Positions 20,917-29,466 are shown, counted from the stretch's first letter. The stretch: DNA of 59,822 nucleotides from Pseudomonas sp. P7548 (GCF_013386585.1 NZ_JACARO010000043.1:1-59822); one strand, 5' to 3'. Translations and numbers: made by a program. The notes: generated by a model not told the origin, from the letters alone.

Positions 20917-21942
20917 ATGGATTTTCTGGCTGAATACGCGAGTTTCCTGGCGAAGACCGTCACCCTGGTGGTCGCCATTCTGGTGGTATTGATCAGCTTC
21001 GCGGCCCTGCGCAGCAAAGGCCGTCGCAAATCGGCTGGCCAGTTGCAGGTCAGCAAACTCAATGATTTCTACAAGGGCCTTCGCGAGCGCCTGGAATCGA
21101 CCTTGCTCGACAAGGACCAACTGAAGGCGCTGCGCAAAGCCGAAAGCAAGACCGAAAAGAAGAGCAGCAAAAAGAAACCCGAGGCCAAGCCACGGGTGTT
21201 TGTGCTGGATTTCGACGGCGATATCAAGGCCTCGGCCACCGAGAGCCTGCGCCATGAAATCACCGCCTTGCTGAGCCTGGCCACGCCAAAGGACGAAGTG
21301 GTACTGCGCCTGGAAAGCGGCGGCGGCATGGTGCACAGCTATGGCCTGGCCTCTTCGCAGCTGGCGCGCATTCGCCAGGCGGGCGTGCCATTGACCGTGT
21401 GCATCGACAAGGTCGCTGCCAGCGGCGGCTACATGATGGCCTGCATCGGCGAGAAGATCATCAGTGCCCCCTTCGCCATCCTGGGTTCCATTGGCGTGGT
21501 CGCGCAGTTGCCCAACGTCAACCGCCTGCTGAAAAAACACGACATCGACTTCGAAGTACTGACGGCCGGCGAGTACAAGCGCACCCTCACGGTGTTTGGC
21601 GAAAACACCGAGAAGGGCCGGGAGAAGTTCCAGGAAGATCTGGACATCACCCACCAACTGTTCAAGAACTTCGTGTCGCGCTATCGCCCGCAACTGGCGA
21701 TCGATGAGGTGGCGACCGGCGAAGTGTGGCTGGGTGTTGCAGCCCTCGATAAACAATTGATCGATGAGCTGCAGACCAGCGACGAATACCTGGCCACCAA
21801 GGCCAAGACCGCTGACGTGTTCCACCTGCACTATGCCGAGCGCAAAAGCCTGCAGGAGCGCGTAGGTCTGGCTGCCAGCGGTTCGGTGGACCGCGTGTTG
21901 CTGACCTGGTGGAGCCGCTTGACCCAGCAGCGCTTCTGGTAA
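20917..21942 (+). CDS. sohB: SohB inner-membrane serine protease (S49)
   Basis: A 341-residue peptidase of the SppA/SohB family, anchored by one N-terminal membrane segment (about residues 9-29), with a charged lysine-rich linker and a periplasmic catalytic domain. The serine-lysine dyad is Ser169 in AASGGYMMAC and Lys221 in GEYKRTLTV. Homologues degrade signal peptides or misfolded envelope proteins. The ATG at 20917 has AAGGAG four bases upstream. The frame remains open to 20869 but this has no support. A REP pair follows. Confidence 0.93.
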   Translation: MDFLAEYASFLAKTVTLVVAILVVLISFAALRSKGRRKSAGQLQVSKLNDFYKGLRERLESTLLDKDQLKALRKAESKTEKKSSKKKPEAKPRVFVLDFDGDIKASATESLRHEITALLSLATPKDEVVLRLESGGGMVHSYGLASSQLARIRQAGVPLTVCIDKVAASGGYMMACIGEKIISAPFAILGSIGVVAQLPNVNRLLKKHDIDFEVLTAGEYKRTLTVFGENTEKGREKFQEDLDITHQLFKNFVSRYRPQLAIDEVATGEVWLGVAALDKQLIDELQTSDEYLATKAKTADVFHLHYAERKSLQERVGLAASGSVDRVLLTWWSRLTQQRFW

Positions 21943-21967
21943 CCCGGTCCAGCATGTAAATGCTCCC

Positions 21968-22037
21968 CTGTAGGAGTCCGGCTTACCGGCGATGGCGTCC
22001 CTGAGACCGCCATCGTCGGCAAGCCGGGCTCCTACAG
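21968..22037. repeat. REP inverted pair overlapping the exporter stop codon
   Basis: Copies CTGTAGGAGTCCGGCTTACC and the inverse ending in GGGCTCCTACAG, separated by a short centre. The right-hand arm supplies the stop codon (TAG, read on the minus strand at 22032-22034) of the DHA2 transporter gene. Confidence 0.85.
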
Positions 22038-23561
22038 TTCTTGTGTGGTCAGCACGAGAGCGGGAGGAATCGGATTTCGCATCAATGTCCCCACCACCAG
22101 CGCCCCCAACAACCCCAACACGCCCGCCAGCCACAACACCCCGCTGAAGCCTCCCACAAACGCCTGCCGCGCCAGCGGTTGCACCACCGCCCGAGCCGAC
22201 TCCGGCAACAGCGCCATGGCTGCCGGCATATCGCCTGCCACCACCCGCGACGCAATACCGGCCACCTGCGCCTGCCACTGAGCCTCCACGCTCGCCCCCA
22301 GCAATTGCTCGCTGTGGCTGCTCAACAACGCGCCATACACACCAATCGCCAGCATGATCGCGCTGAAGCGCATGGTCGTACTCATGCCCGACGCCATGCC
22401 GGCACGGTCGCGGGGTACGCAGGCCATGATGTTCTTCTGGGTGTCGCCATTGAGCAGGCCCGCACCGGCCCCCGTCACGGCAATCGCCAGGGCAAAGGGC
22501 AGGTAGCCGCCCACATTGACCGCCCAGGCGCTCAGCAGATTGCCGCCGCCCACCAGGGTCAAGCCGGTCGCCATCATCGTCGCCGGCGCAAAACGCCCGG
22601 CCAGGCGCGCGCCGATGCGGGGGCAAATCAGCATGGTCAGGGCAAAGGGCAGCATGCCCAGGCCCGAGGCAATCGCGGAAAAGCCCAGGCCGTTCTGCAG
22701 GTAGAACGGCAGCAGCGTCATCATCACCTGGGCGCACCCGGCGTAAGCAAACATGCCGAGCAGCGCGCCGATGAAACGTGGGTGACGAAACAGCTGCAAG
22801 TCGACCATGGGGCGCCGCTGCATGCGTTCGACCCGCACAAACACCCCCAGCAGCAGCGCGCCACCGATGAGCCGCGCATAGGTCAACGGGTTGTCCCAGC
22901 CAATACGGTTAGCCTCGATCAAGCCCCAGATCAGGCACAACAGGCTCGCGCTGAATGCCAGGCTGCCCCATGGGTCCAGTCGCGCCGCCTGGGTATCCCG
23001 CGATTCGGGAATGGCGCGCAGCACCAGCAGCATCAACCCCAGGCCTACCGGCAGGTTGAGGTAGAAGATCCAGCGCCAGCCCAGGTACTGCGTGATCACG
23101 CCACCCAGGGTCGGCGCGGCGGTCATCGCCACGCCCATGCAGGCGCCCCAAAACGCCCAGGCCTTGGCCCGCTCCACCTCATCGTGAAAGGTGTGGCCGA
23201 TGGAGGCCAGCGCGGAGGTCAGCAACAGCGCTGCGCCCACACCTTTGACGGCGCGGGTGATGTCGAGGAACAGCGCGTTCGGCGCCGCCCCGCAGCCCAG
23301 TGAGGCCAGGATGAAAATACCCAGGCCCCACACCAGCGAACGCTTGCGACCAAAGCGATCGGCCAGGCTGCCAGCCGGCAGCAGCAAGGCCGCGAAGGCC
23401 AGCATGTAGGCACTGACTACCCATTCGATATCGGCGAAATTGGCGCCCAAATCGCGGGCGATACTCGGCAGGGTCACCGCGACAATATTGGTGTCGAGCA
23501 CGATCAGCGAACAGACGCCGGAGGCCGTGAGCAGGGTCAAACGCGGGCTGACCCTGTTCAT
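22032..23561 (-). CDS. DHA2-family MFS multidrug exporter
   Basis: A 509-residue major-facilitator transporter of the EmrB/QacA drug:H+ antiporter group, with the expected number of hydrophobic segments for 14 helices. Motif A is DRFGRKRSL between helices 2 and 3, and motif C-like glycine-rich sequence is in the following helices. The start at 23561 has AAGGT upstream, inside a perfect dyad. It is divergent from a LysR regulator that probably controls it. There is no HlyD/EmrA-type adaptor nearby, so it likely works across the inner membrane alone. The last codons run into a REP element. Confidence 0.9.
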   Translation of the reverse strand: MNRVSPRLTLLTASGVCSLIVLDTNIVAVTLPSIARDLGANFADIEWVVSAYMLAFAALLLPAGSLADRFGRKRSLVWGLGIFILASLGCGAAPNALFLDITRAVKGVGAALLLTSALASIGHTFHDEVERAKAWAFWGACMGVAMTAAPTLGGVITQYLGWRWIFYLNLPVGLGLMLLVLRAIPESRDTQAARLDPWGSLAFSASLLCLIWGLIEANRIGWDNPLTYARLIGGALLLGVFVRVERMQRRPMVDLQLFRHPRFIGALLGMFAYAGCAQVMMTLLPFYLQNGLGFSAIASGLGMLPFALTMLICPRIGARLAGRFAPATMMATGLTLVGGGNLLSAWAVNVGGYLPFALAIAVTGAGAGLLNGDTQKNIMACVPRDRAGMASGMSTTMRFSAIMLAIGVYGALLSSHSEQLLGASVEAQWQAQVAGIASRVVAGDMPAAMALLPESARAVVQPLARQAFVGGFSGVLWLAGVLGLLGALVVGTLMRNPIPPALVLTTQEL

Positions 23562-23567
23562 GATGAA

Positions 23568-23584
23568 ATTACCTTGCAGGTAAT
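23568..23584. promoter_or_regulatory. Operator-like dyad over the exporter ribosome binding site
   Basis: Perfect inverted repeat ATTACC-TTGCA-GGTAAT containing a T-N11-A LysR core. It lies 7 bases upstream of the exporter start on the minus strand. A near-identical copy lies at 23689-23705. Confidence 0.6.
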
Positions 23585-23688
23585 ATGGAAATGACGGTTG
23601 ACGATCATCGCAAGGGCTCTCTAATGTTCAGGTAGCACGAGCTTATCCCCGGCTGCGTAGACCTTTGTTAGCTGGCGTGGAGCACTTC

Positions 23689-23705
23689 ATTACCTTTGAG
23701 CTAAT
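23689..23705. promoter_or_regulatory. Second operator-like dyad upstream of the LysR gene
   Basis: ATTACC-TTTGA-GCTAAT, one base away from a perfect dyad and with the same T-N11-A geometry as 23568-23584. It lies 7 bases before the LysR start codon, consistent with autoregulation. Confidence 0.58.
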
Positions 23706-23711
23706 CCTGCG

Positions 23712-24608
23712 ATGGAAATCCGCCATTTCCGCTACTTCCTGGCTGTCGCCCGGCAACGCAATTTCACCCGGGCCGCCGAGCAACTGGGCATCGCGCCGCC
23801 GACCTTGAGCCGGCAGATCCAGGACATGGAAGAAAGCCTGGGCACACGCTTGTTCATTCGCCAGCAACGCGAAGTCAGCCTCACCGAGGCCGGCGCGGCG
23901 TTATTGATCGAGGCGCAAGCCACCGTGCGCCAGTTCGAATTCGCCCAACGCAATGCCCAGCGCGCCGGACGCGGCGAAATCGGCCATATCGAATTGGGCT
24001 ACGTGGCCTCGGCGGTGTATTCCGGGCTGCTGCAAAAGCAGATGCAAGCGTTCAGCCAGGCGTTTCCCGATGTGAGTGTGAACGTGCGTGAATGCGCGAT
24101 GGCGACGTTGCCCGGCGCCGTGGCGGACGGGCGCTGTGACATTGGCTACATCCGTTCACCCATGACCCTGCCCGAGGGCGTCGAGGCCGTGCGTCTGGAC
24201 AGCGAAGGCTTCGTGCTCGCCTTGCCCCAGGGCTCCTGGCTGCTGGGGTTGAAAGCCATCGCCTGCGAACACCTGCAAAACGAAACCTTCATCTTGCCGG
24301 AACAGATCAGCGGCACCTTGCACGTGGCCGCCCAGGGCGGTTTTGCACCGCGTTTGGGGCCGCAGCCGGGCGGGTTGGTCGCCGTGGTGGCGCTGGTTTC
24401 GCTGGGGCAGGGCGTGGCGGTGGTGCCCGCGTCGATGGTGGGGCATGTGAGCCTGCCGGGCGTGGTGTACCGCAGCATCCAGGGCAATGACGCGTCGTCG
24501 TGGCTGTCGCTGATTCACCGGCGCTTCGAGAAAGCGCCGGCGGTGGCGCGGTATATCCAGCAGGTCAAGCACTCAGCCGGGGCTGCACCGAGTCCGCCAG
24601 TCGAGTAA
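23712..24608 (+). CDS. LysR-family transcriptional regulator
   Basis: A 298-residue LysR regulator. The N-terminal winged helix is MEIRHFRYFLAVARQRNFTRAAEQLGIAPPTLSRQI (residues 1-36), followed by a periplasmic-binding-protein-like effector domain (about 90-290). It is divergently transcribed from the DHA2 exporter across a 150-base region with two matching dyads, so regulation of the exporter and of itself is likely. Its final 44 bases overlap the end of the convergent dhaL gene. The effector is unknown. Confidence 0.92.
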   Translation: MEIRHFRYFLAVARQRNFTRAAEQLGIAPPTLSRQIQDMEESLGTRLFIRQQREVSLTEAGAALLIEAQATVRQFEFAQRNAQRAGRGEIGHIELGYVASAVYSGLLQKQMQAFSQAFPDVSVNVRECAMATLPGAVADGRCDIGYIRSPMTLPEGVEAVRLDSEGFVLALPQGSWLLGLKAIACEHLQNETFILPEQISGTLHVAAQGGFAPRLGPQPGGLVAVVALVSLGQGVAVVPASMVGHVSLPGVVYRSIQGNDASSWLSLIHRRFEKAPAVARYIQQVKHSAGAAPSPPVE

Positions 24609-25212
24609 GGATCAGGCAGCAGGACACCGCCCCTGCATCCAGTACCCCCAGTGAGCGCTCGCCCAGGCGACTGGCGCGGCCGATTTTTGCCACCAGGTCC
24701 TTGGTGGAGTCACGCCCCTGGGAGGCGGCGGTTTTCATCGCCTCCAGTGCGTCGTTGAACGAGGCCCCGCTGGCGTAGGCGCGTTCGAAGGCTTCCACGG
24801 CTGGAATCAGCGTGTCCATCAGGCACTTGTCGCCCACACCCGCGTCGGTGATGTCCTGCAGCGAGGTCAGGCCGCCGCGCAGCAAGTGCGCAAAGGTCGC
24901 CGCGTCGATCTCATCACTGGCGCGTACCTCGTCGGCCATGCCGATGAACAGGCTGCCATACAGCGGGCCCATGGAACCGCCGATACCTTCCATCAGGCTC
25001 AGGGTCAGTTCGTCGAGGGCTTCGGCGAGTGTCAGTTGGCGACCTTCGATGGTGCGGCCGCAATGGGCGAAGCCCTTGGCCATGTTGATGCCGTGGTCGC
25101 CGTCGCCAATCGCGCCGTCGACTTCGCTGAGGTATTCACGGTTGGCCACGATCACGCTGACCAGGTCGGCGACAATGGCGCTGCCGTCACGGGTGGAAAA
25201 ATGCTGGCTCAT
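24565..25212 (-). CDS. DhaL-type kinase subunit of the polyol cluster
   Basis: A 215-residue DhaL ATP-binding subunit of the dihydroxyacetone kinase family. The magnesium/nucleotide motif GAIGDGDHGINM is near residue 35, and GIGGSMGPLYG and DAGVGDKCLMDTL follow. It starts 3 bases after the dhaK stop. There is no DhaM phosphotransfer subunit in the window, so ATP itself is probably the phosphate donor. By context the pair would phosphorylate erythrulose rather than dihydroxyacetone (DerK/LerK type). The final codons overlap the convergent LysR gene by 44 bases. It is the last gene of the operon. Confidence 0.88.
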   Translation of the reverse strand: MSQHFSTRDGSAIVADLVSVIVANREYLSEVDGAIGDGDHGINMAKGFAHCGRTIEGRQLTLAEALDELTLSLMEGIGGSMGPLYGSLFIGMADEVRASDEIDAATFAHLLRGGLTSLQDITDAGVGDKCLMDTLIPAVEAFERAYASGASFNDALEAMKTAASQGRDSTKDLVAKIGRASRLGERSLGVLDAGAVSCCLILTRLADSVQPRLSA

Positions 25213-25215
25213 GGT

Positions 25216-26217
25216 TCACTCCGCCTGGGTCATGCCGATGGAGCGGCAGGGTTGATCGATCAGGGTTGTCAGCTCGGCATCGAGGCCGAGCAGGGTCAGG
25301 GTCACGCCCATCATTTCCAGGGAGGTGAAGTAGTTGCCGACGTAGCAACGGTGGATCTTCAAGCCCTTGGCCTTCAACTGACGTTCCACTTCGGCGTAGA
25401 AAATGTACAGCTCCATGACCGGCGTCGCGCCCAGGCCCGAGACCAGCACCACCACGCTGTCGTCGCTACTGAAGTCGCGGTCGGCGAGGATCGGCGCGAG
25501 CATGCGTTCGGCCATGGCGGCGGCGGATTCGATGGGGATCACTTCAATGCCCGGTTCGCCATGGTGGCCGATACCCAGTTCCATCTGGCCATCCGGGATC
25601 TGGAAGTTCGGCTTGCCCACCGCGGCAATGGTGCAGGGCGTGAGGCCGATGCCGATGGAGCGGCAGTTGTCGACGGTTTTCTGTGCCACGCGAATCACGC
25701 CGTCGAGGTCGTAGTGCTGGGCGGCCGCCGCCCCGCCGATCTTCCACATGAAGATCTCCCCGGCCACGCCACGGCGCTTGGCAATGTCGGCCTTGGGCGC
25801 GGAGGCCACGTCGTCGTTGGCGACCACGGTGCGGATGCGCATGTCTTTGCTGGCGGCCATTTTCATCGCCAGCTTCACGTTCATGTTGTCGCCGGCATAG
25901 TTGCCGTACAGGCAGGCCACGCCCGCGCCATGGTCGGCGGCGCGGAAGGCATCGAAAAAGCTCTTGGCGGTGGGCGAGGAGAAAATCTCGCCGACCGCCA
26001 CGGCGTCCACCAGGCCCGGGCCGACGTAGCCAAGGAACGCCGGCTCATGGCCCGAACCGCCACCGGTGACGATGCCGACGCGGCCAGCGGCCGATGGCCT
26101 GGCCTTGGTGATCACCCGAGGGTTGGCCTCGTATTGGCGCAGCTCGGGGTGCGCGACCAGGATGCCGCGCAGCATGTCCTCGACCACTTGGTCCGGATCG
26201 TTGATGACTCGATTCAT
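25216..26217 (-). CDS. DhaK-type kinase subunit of the polyol cluster
   Basis: A 333-residue DhaK substrate-binding subunit. It has TGGGSGHEPAFLGYVG near residue 51 and His219 in GHHGEPG, the residue that forms the covalent hemiaminal with the carbonyl substrate. The gene is co-directional and nearly contiguous with dhaL. A perfect AANAANAANAA motif lies just before the AGGAAC ribosome binding site. Linkage to a zinc dehydrogenase, an SDR and an RpiB-like isomerase points to erythrulose as substrate, giving erythrulose phosphate. Dihydroxyacetone remains possible. Confidence 0.9.
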   Translation of the reverse strand: MNRVINDPDQVVEDMLRGILVAHPELRQYEANPRVITKARPSAAGRVGIVTGGGSGHEPAFLGYVGPGLVDAVAVGEIFSSPTAKSFFDAFRAADHGAGVACLYGNYAGDNMNVKLAMKMAASKDMRIRTVVANDDVASAPKADIAKRRGVAGEIFMWKIGGAAAAQHYDLDGVIRVAQKTVDNCRSIGIGLTPCTIAAVGKPNFQIPDGQMELGIGHHGEPGIEVIPIESAAAMAERMLAPILADRDFSSDDSVVVLVSGLGATPVMELYIFYAEVERQLKAKGLKIHRCYVGNYFTSLEMMGVTLTLLGLDAELTTLIDQPCRSIGMTQAE

Positions 26218-26230
26218 AACGCGGGTTCCT

Positions 26231-26242
26231 GTTCTTGTTTTT
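26231..26242 (-). promoter_or_regulatory. Crc/Hfq-type CA motif before dhaK
   Basis: On the transcript the sequence AAAAACAAGAAC fits AANAANAANAA and lies about 14 bases upstream of the start, abutting the AGGAAC ribosome binding site. This is the known target of Hfq-Crc repression in Pseudomonas. Confidence 0.6.
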
Positions 26243-26261
26243 AAAGGGCAACAACAATCAA

Positions 26262-26352
26262 CTGTGGGAGCTGGCTTGCCTGCGATGGCGGTGTCTCAAA
26301 TACAGGTTTGCAAACTGACACTCCGCTATCGCAGGCAAGCCAGCTCCCACAG
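26262..26352. repeat. REP inverted pair between the zinc dehydrogenase gene and dhaK
   Basis: Two inverted copies of the subtype with core GGGAGCTGGCTTGCCTGCGA, 90 bases end to end, lying between two genes of the same presumed operon. Confidence 0.9.
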
Positions 26353-26372
26353 GATTATGTGCGTTGTAGGAG

Positions 26373-27488
26373 TCAGGGTTGCAGCACGACCTTGAGCGAC
26401 TTGTCCCCACGCTCCATCACCGCAAACGCTTCCTTGAAGTCCGCCAGTGCAAATGTATGCGTCACCACGTCGCGCATGTCGATCTTGCGGTTGCCGATAA
26501 AGTCGATGGCACGCGGGTACATGTATGGCCCCAGGTGCGAGCCGAGTATGTCCAGTTCCTTGCGGTCGCCGATGATCGACCAATCTACCGTGGCCTCGTC
26601 ATTGAAGACGCTGAATTCGACGAAACGCCCCAGCTTGCGCAGCATCGCCAGGCCCTGGTTCACCGCCTTGTGGTGCCCGGTGGCCTCGATGTAGATGTCG
26701 CAGCCGTAACCGTCGGTGAGCTCGCGGATCTTGGCCAGCACATCCACCTCGGCCGGGTTCCACACTTCGTCGGCACCCAGGCGCAGGGCGAGGGCGGCGC
26801 GTTCGGGTTTCATGTCCAGCACGATGAGCTTTTTCGGATTGCGCAGGCGCACCGCGCCGATGATGCCCAGGCCCAGGGTGCCGGCACCGGCGACCACCAC
26901 GACGTCGTCATGGTCGACATTGGCGCGCTCTGCCGCGTGCAGCGAGCAGGCCAGGGGCTCGATCAGGATCGCTTCGTCCGGGGCGATGGACTCCGGCACT
27001 TTGTGGACGATGCCTTCCTTGGTGAAGATCATGTACTGGGCCATGGCACCCTGCACATTGTTCTGGAAGCCATAAAGGTCGTGTTTCTGGCACATCCAGT
27101 ACTGGCCGTGATTGCAGAAGCGGCAGCCCCAGCACGGCACGATCTGCTCCGAGATCACTCGGTCGCCCACCGCCACGCCGCGCTTTTCCGCGCCTGGGCC
27201 CAAGGCAACAACGCGGCAGACGAATTCATGCCCGGGGATCATCGGCGGCTTCACGTAGCGCGGTTGCTCGGCATCGCCCCAGAACGACGGCGCGCCGCGA
27301 TAGGTCTTGATGTCGCCCATGCAGATACCGCACAGCTCGACCTTGGTGAGGATCTCGTCCGGGCCGGGCGTGGGCACGTCGACGGTTTCCAGGCGGTAGT
27401 CTTCCGGGCCATGGCAGACCACGGCCTGCATGGTTTTCGGGATGACCGGGGACAGGTGTTCAGGTGTGCGTTCGGTGACGGTGGACAT
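26373..27488 (-). CDS. eltD: Zinc-dependent alcohol dehydrogenase, probable erythritol/L-threitol dehydrogenase
   Basis: A 371-residue medium-chain dehydrogenase. Catalytic zinc ligands are in CGICMGD and GHEF. The structural zinc site is the CxxCxxCxxxxxxxC pattern in CWGCRFCNHGQYWMC, and the NAD-binding loop is GAGTLGLGIIG. It resembles the erythritol/L-threitol dehydrogenases (EltD) defined in Mycobacterium smegmatis, which oxidise the tetritol to erythrulose. It lies 27 bases downstream of the SDR gene in the same operon. The symbol rests on resemblance and cluster logic. Other polyols such as ribitol or xylitol cannot be excluded. Confidence 0.78.
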   Translation of the reverse strand: MSTVTERTPEHLSPVIPKTMQAVVCHGPEDYRLETVDVPTPGPDEILTKVELCGICMGDIKTYRGAPSFWGDAEQPRYVKPPMIPGHEFVCRVVALGPGAEKRGVAVGDRVISEQIVPCWGCRFCNHGQYWMCQKHDLYGFQNNVQGAMAQYMIFTKEGIVHKVPESIAPDEAILIEPLACSLHAAERANVDHDDVVVVAGAGTLGLGIIGAVRLRNPKKLIVLDMKPERAALALRLGADEVWNPAEVDVLAKIRELTDGYGCDIYIEATGHHKAVNQGLAMLRKLGRFVEFSVFNDEATVDWSIIGDRKELDILGSHLGPYMYPRAIDFIGNRKIDMRDVVTHTFALADFKEAFAVMERGDKSLKVVLQP

Positions 27489-27515
27489 GACAAAACCTCA
27501 CGACAAAAAAATGAA

Positions 27516-28271
27516 TTACTGAATGCTGTAGCCGCCGTCGATCACCATGTTGGCGCCGGTGATCATTTGCGCGGCGTCGCTGAGCAGGTACAACGCCAGC
27601 CCGGCGATTTCTTCCGGCTGGGCAAAGCGGCCGGCGGGGATCTGCAACTTGGCCTTTTCACCCACTTCACCGGCCCAGGCTTTCTTGCCCAGGGCGGTCT
27701 CGACGATAGTGGGGGAGATGGCGTTGACGTTGATCTGTGGCGCCCACTCCATGGCCAGGACCTTGGTCATGCCGACGATGGCGGCCTTGCTGGCGCAATA
27801 GGCGACGTGACGGTCCAGGCCGATCACGGCGGCCTGGGAGGCGAGGTTGACGATGCGCCCGCCACCGTTGGCGAGCATGTGCCGGGCGCACGCCTGGGCG
27901 ACGAAGAAGCTGGCCTTGAGGTTGATGTCCAGGGTGGTGTCCCAGGCGCTTTCGCCGACATCGATGGCTTTGTCCAGCAGCACCACGCCCGCGCTGTTGA
28001 TCAGGTAGTCCAGGCGCTGGAAGTGTTCGAATACGCGGTCGACCGTGTGCTGTATCTGGCCGATCTGGCCGAGGTCGACGGCAATGCCCAGGTGCCCGGC
28101 ACCAAGGCTGGCGGCCACTTCGACCACGGCGGGGTCGCGGTCGAGCAGGGCTACGCGTGCGCCGCGCTCAGCCAGCAGGCTGGCGCAGGCCAGGCCGATT
28201 CCGGCGGCGCCGCCGGTAATCACCGCGCAACGGCCGGTGAGGTCGAAGGCTTGGTTCCAGAGTCCAGGCAT
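27516..28271 (-). CDS. dthD: SDR oxidoreductase, probable D-threitol dehydrogenase
   Basis: A 251-residue short-chain dehydrogenase with the cofactor loop TGGAAGIGLA, NSAG, and catalytic Tyr-x3-Lys in YCASK. I chose the ATG at 28271, seven bases after GGAG, over the ATG at 28283, which has no site. It resembles D-threitol dehydrogenase (DthD) of M. smegmatis, which makes D-erythrulose. Together with the zinc dehydrogenase the cluster could oxidise two tetritol stereoisomers to the two erythruloses. A REP pair separates it from the transporter genes upstream. Confidence 0.75.
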   Translation of the reverse strand: MPGLWNQAFDLTGRCAVITGGAAGIGLACASLLAERGARVALLDRDPAVVEVAASLGAGHLGIAVDLGQIGQIQHTVDRVFEHFQRLDYLINSAGVVLLDKAIDVGESAWDTTLDINLKASFFVAQACARHMLANGGGRIVNLASQAAVIGLDRHVAYCASKAAIVGMTKVLAMEWAPQINVNAISPTIVETALGKKAWAGEVGEKAKLQIPAGRFAQPEEIAGLALYLLSDAAQMITGANMVIDGGYSIQ

Positions 28272-28306
28272 GGGTAGCTCCATTCTCGAAAATAGTGGCG
28301 ATCCAA

Positions 28307-28396
28307 TGTGGGAGCGGGCTTGCTCGCGAAAGCGGTGTATCTGTTAACAGATGTGTTGCCTGACACACCGCTTTCGCGAGCAAGCCCGCTCCCACA
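28307..28396. repeat. REP inverted pair between the SDR and binding-protein genes
   Basis: Two inverted copies of the subtype GGGAGCGGGCTTGCTCGCGA separated by a short spacer, inside the polyol operon. Confidence 0.9.
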
Positions 28397-28424
28397 GGGG
28401 AAATGCGTTTACAGATCGAAACCG

Positions 28425-29432
28425 TTATTTACCGCCGCTGACCTGCTGGTACAGCGCATCCGCATTCGCATTGGTCACCGGCACCCACGGCAGGATGTAG
28501 TTCTTCGCCGTGCCGTCTCCCCACTTCACGTCCTTGCCATACCGCTCCCAGATCACCGACTGCGGCTTGTAGTCCTTGCCCGCCAACGCCCGCAGTGCCA
28601 CATCCAGTGCGCCCTGGGACTGGGCCTGGGCGTCTTGCAGGAAGGTGGTGACCTCGTCTTTCTTCGCCGCCTGGATCGCATCCGGCATGCCGTCGATGGA
28701 GGTCACCGGCACGTCCTTGGAGGTCAGCCCGTGGGACTTGAGGGCCTGCACCGCGCCGAGGGCCATGTCATCGTTCTGCGCAATCACCCCGTTGATGCCC
28801 TTGGGGTGTGCGTTCAGCCAGTCTTCGGTGAGGGTCAGGGCCTGGGCGCGGTCCCAGTTGGCGGTTTTCTTTTCGATGATCTTGATGTCCGGGTGCTTGC
28901 CCAGTACTTCCAGCTCGCCTTTTTCCCGGTCGATCTGCGCCGATTGGCCAATCGGGCCCTGGATGATCACCACATTGCCCTTGCCATTGAGCTTGTCGAC
29001 CATGGCCTGGGCCTGCAGGCGGCCGCCCTCCACGTCGTCGTTGCCCACGTAAGGCACGGCGGCATCGGCTACTTTCGTATTGGAGGCGATGACCACCACG
29101 TCGTTGCTCATGGCTTGCTTGACGGTGCCCACGCCGGCCTTGGTGTCGATGGGCACGAAGAGGATGGCGTCGTAGTGCTGGGTCACCATGTTTTCAATCT
29201 GGTTGTTCTGGGTCAGGGCGTCGTAGTTGCCGTCGAACACGGTCAATTGCACGGTGCCGTCCTTGACCGCCGGGTGTTCCTTGAGCTCGCGGACCCAGTT
29301 CTGCATGAACTGGCCCTTGAGGCCGTAGACGGCGGCGCCGATCTTGTAAGTCTTGCCGTCGGCGGCGAAGGCGATACTGCTGGCGAGCAGGGTGAGGGTC
29401 GCCGCGGCGGCCAAAGTGGTACCAAGTTTCAT
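28425..29432 (-). CDS. Sugar/polyol ABC transporter periplasmic binding protein
   Basis: A 335-residue RbsB-type (Peripla_BP_4) binding protein. A signal peptide spans about residues 1-23 (cut at AFA-AD), followed by two alternating alpha/beta lobes with VYGLKGQFMQNWVRELK, ILFVPIDT and NDDMALGAVQALK. It delivers substrate to the permease and ATPase encoded upstream in the same operon. The cluster suggests a C4 polyol. A CA motif AACAATAA lies upstream of its CGGAGTT ribosome binding site. Confidence 0.9.
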   Translation of the reverse strand: MKLGTTLAAAATLTLLASSIAFAADGKTYKIGAAVYGLKGQFMQNWVRELKEHPAVKDGTVQLTVFDGNYDALTQNNQIENMVTQHYDAILFVPIDTKAGVGTVKQAMSNDVVVIASNTKVADAAVPYVGNDDVEGGRLQAQAMVDKLNGKGNVVIIQGPIGQSAQIDREKGELEVLGKHPDIKIIEKKTANWDRAQALTLTEDWLNAHPKGINGVIAQNDDMALGAVQALKSHGLTSKDVPVTSIDGMPDAIQAAKKDEVTTFLQDAQAQSQGALDVALRALAGKDYKPQSVIWERYGKDVKWGDGTAKNYILPWVPVTNANADALYQQVSGGK

Positions 29433-29446
29433 GAGTAGAACTCCGG

Positions 29447-29454
29447 TTATTGTT
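29447..29454 (-). promoter_or_regulatory. Crc/Hfq-type CA motif before the binding-protein gene
   Basis: AACAATAA on the transcript, ending just before CCGGAG and about 15 bases from the start codon. It fits AANAANAA. Confidence 0.5.
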
Positions 29455-29466
29455 GTGGGTCGTTCT

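Noticed and set aside
24886..26244. 452-residue plus-strand open frame opposite dhaK/dhaL
   Set aside because: The opposite strand encodes intact DhaK and DhaL motifs. The shadow has no recognisable domain or ribosome binding site.
26379..28277. 632-residue plus-strand open frame
   Set aside because: Antisense to the zinc dehydrogenase and SDR genes. Its translation is His/Gly/Val-rich low complexity, as expected for the shadow of a high-GC gene.
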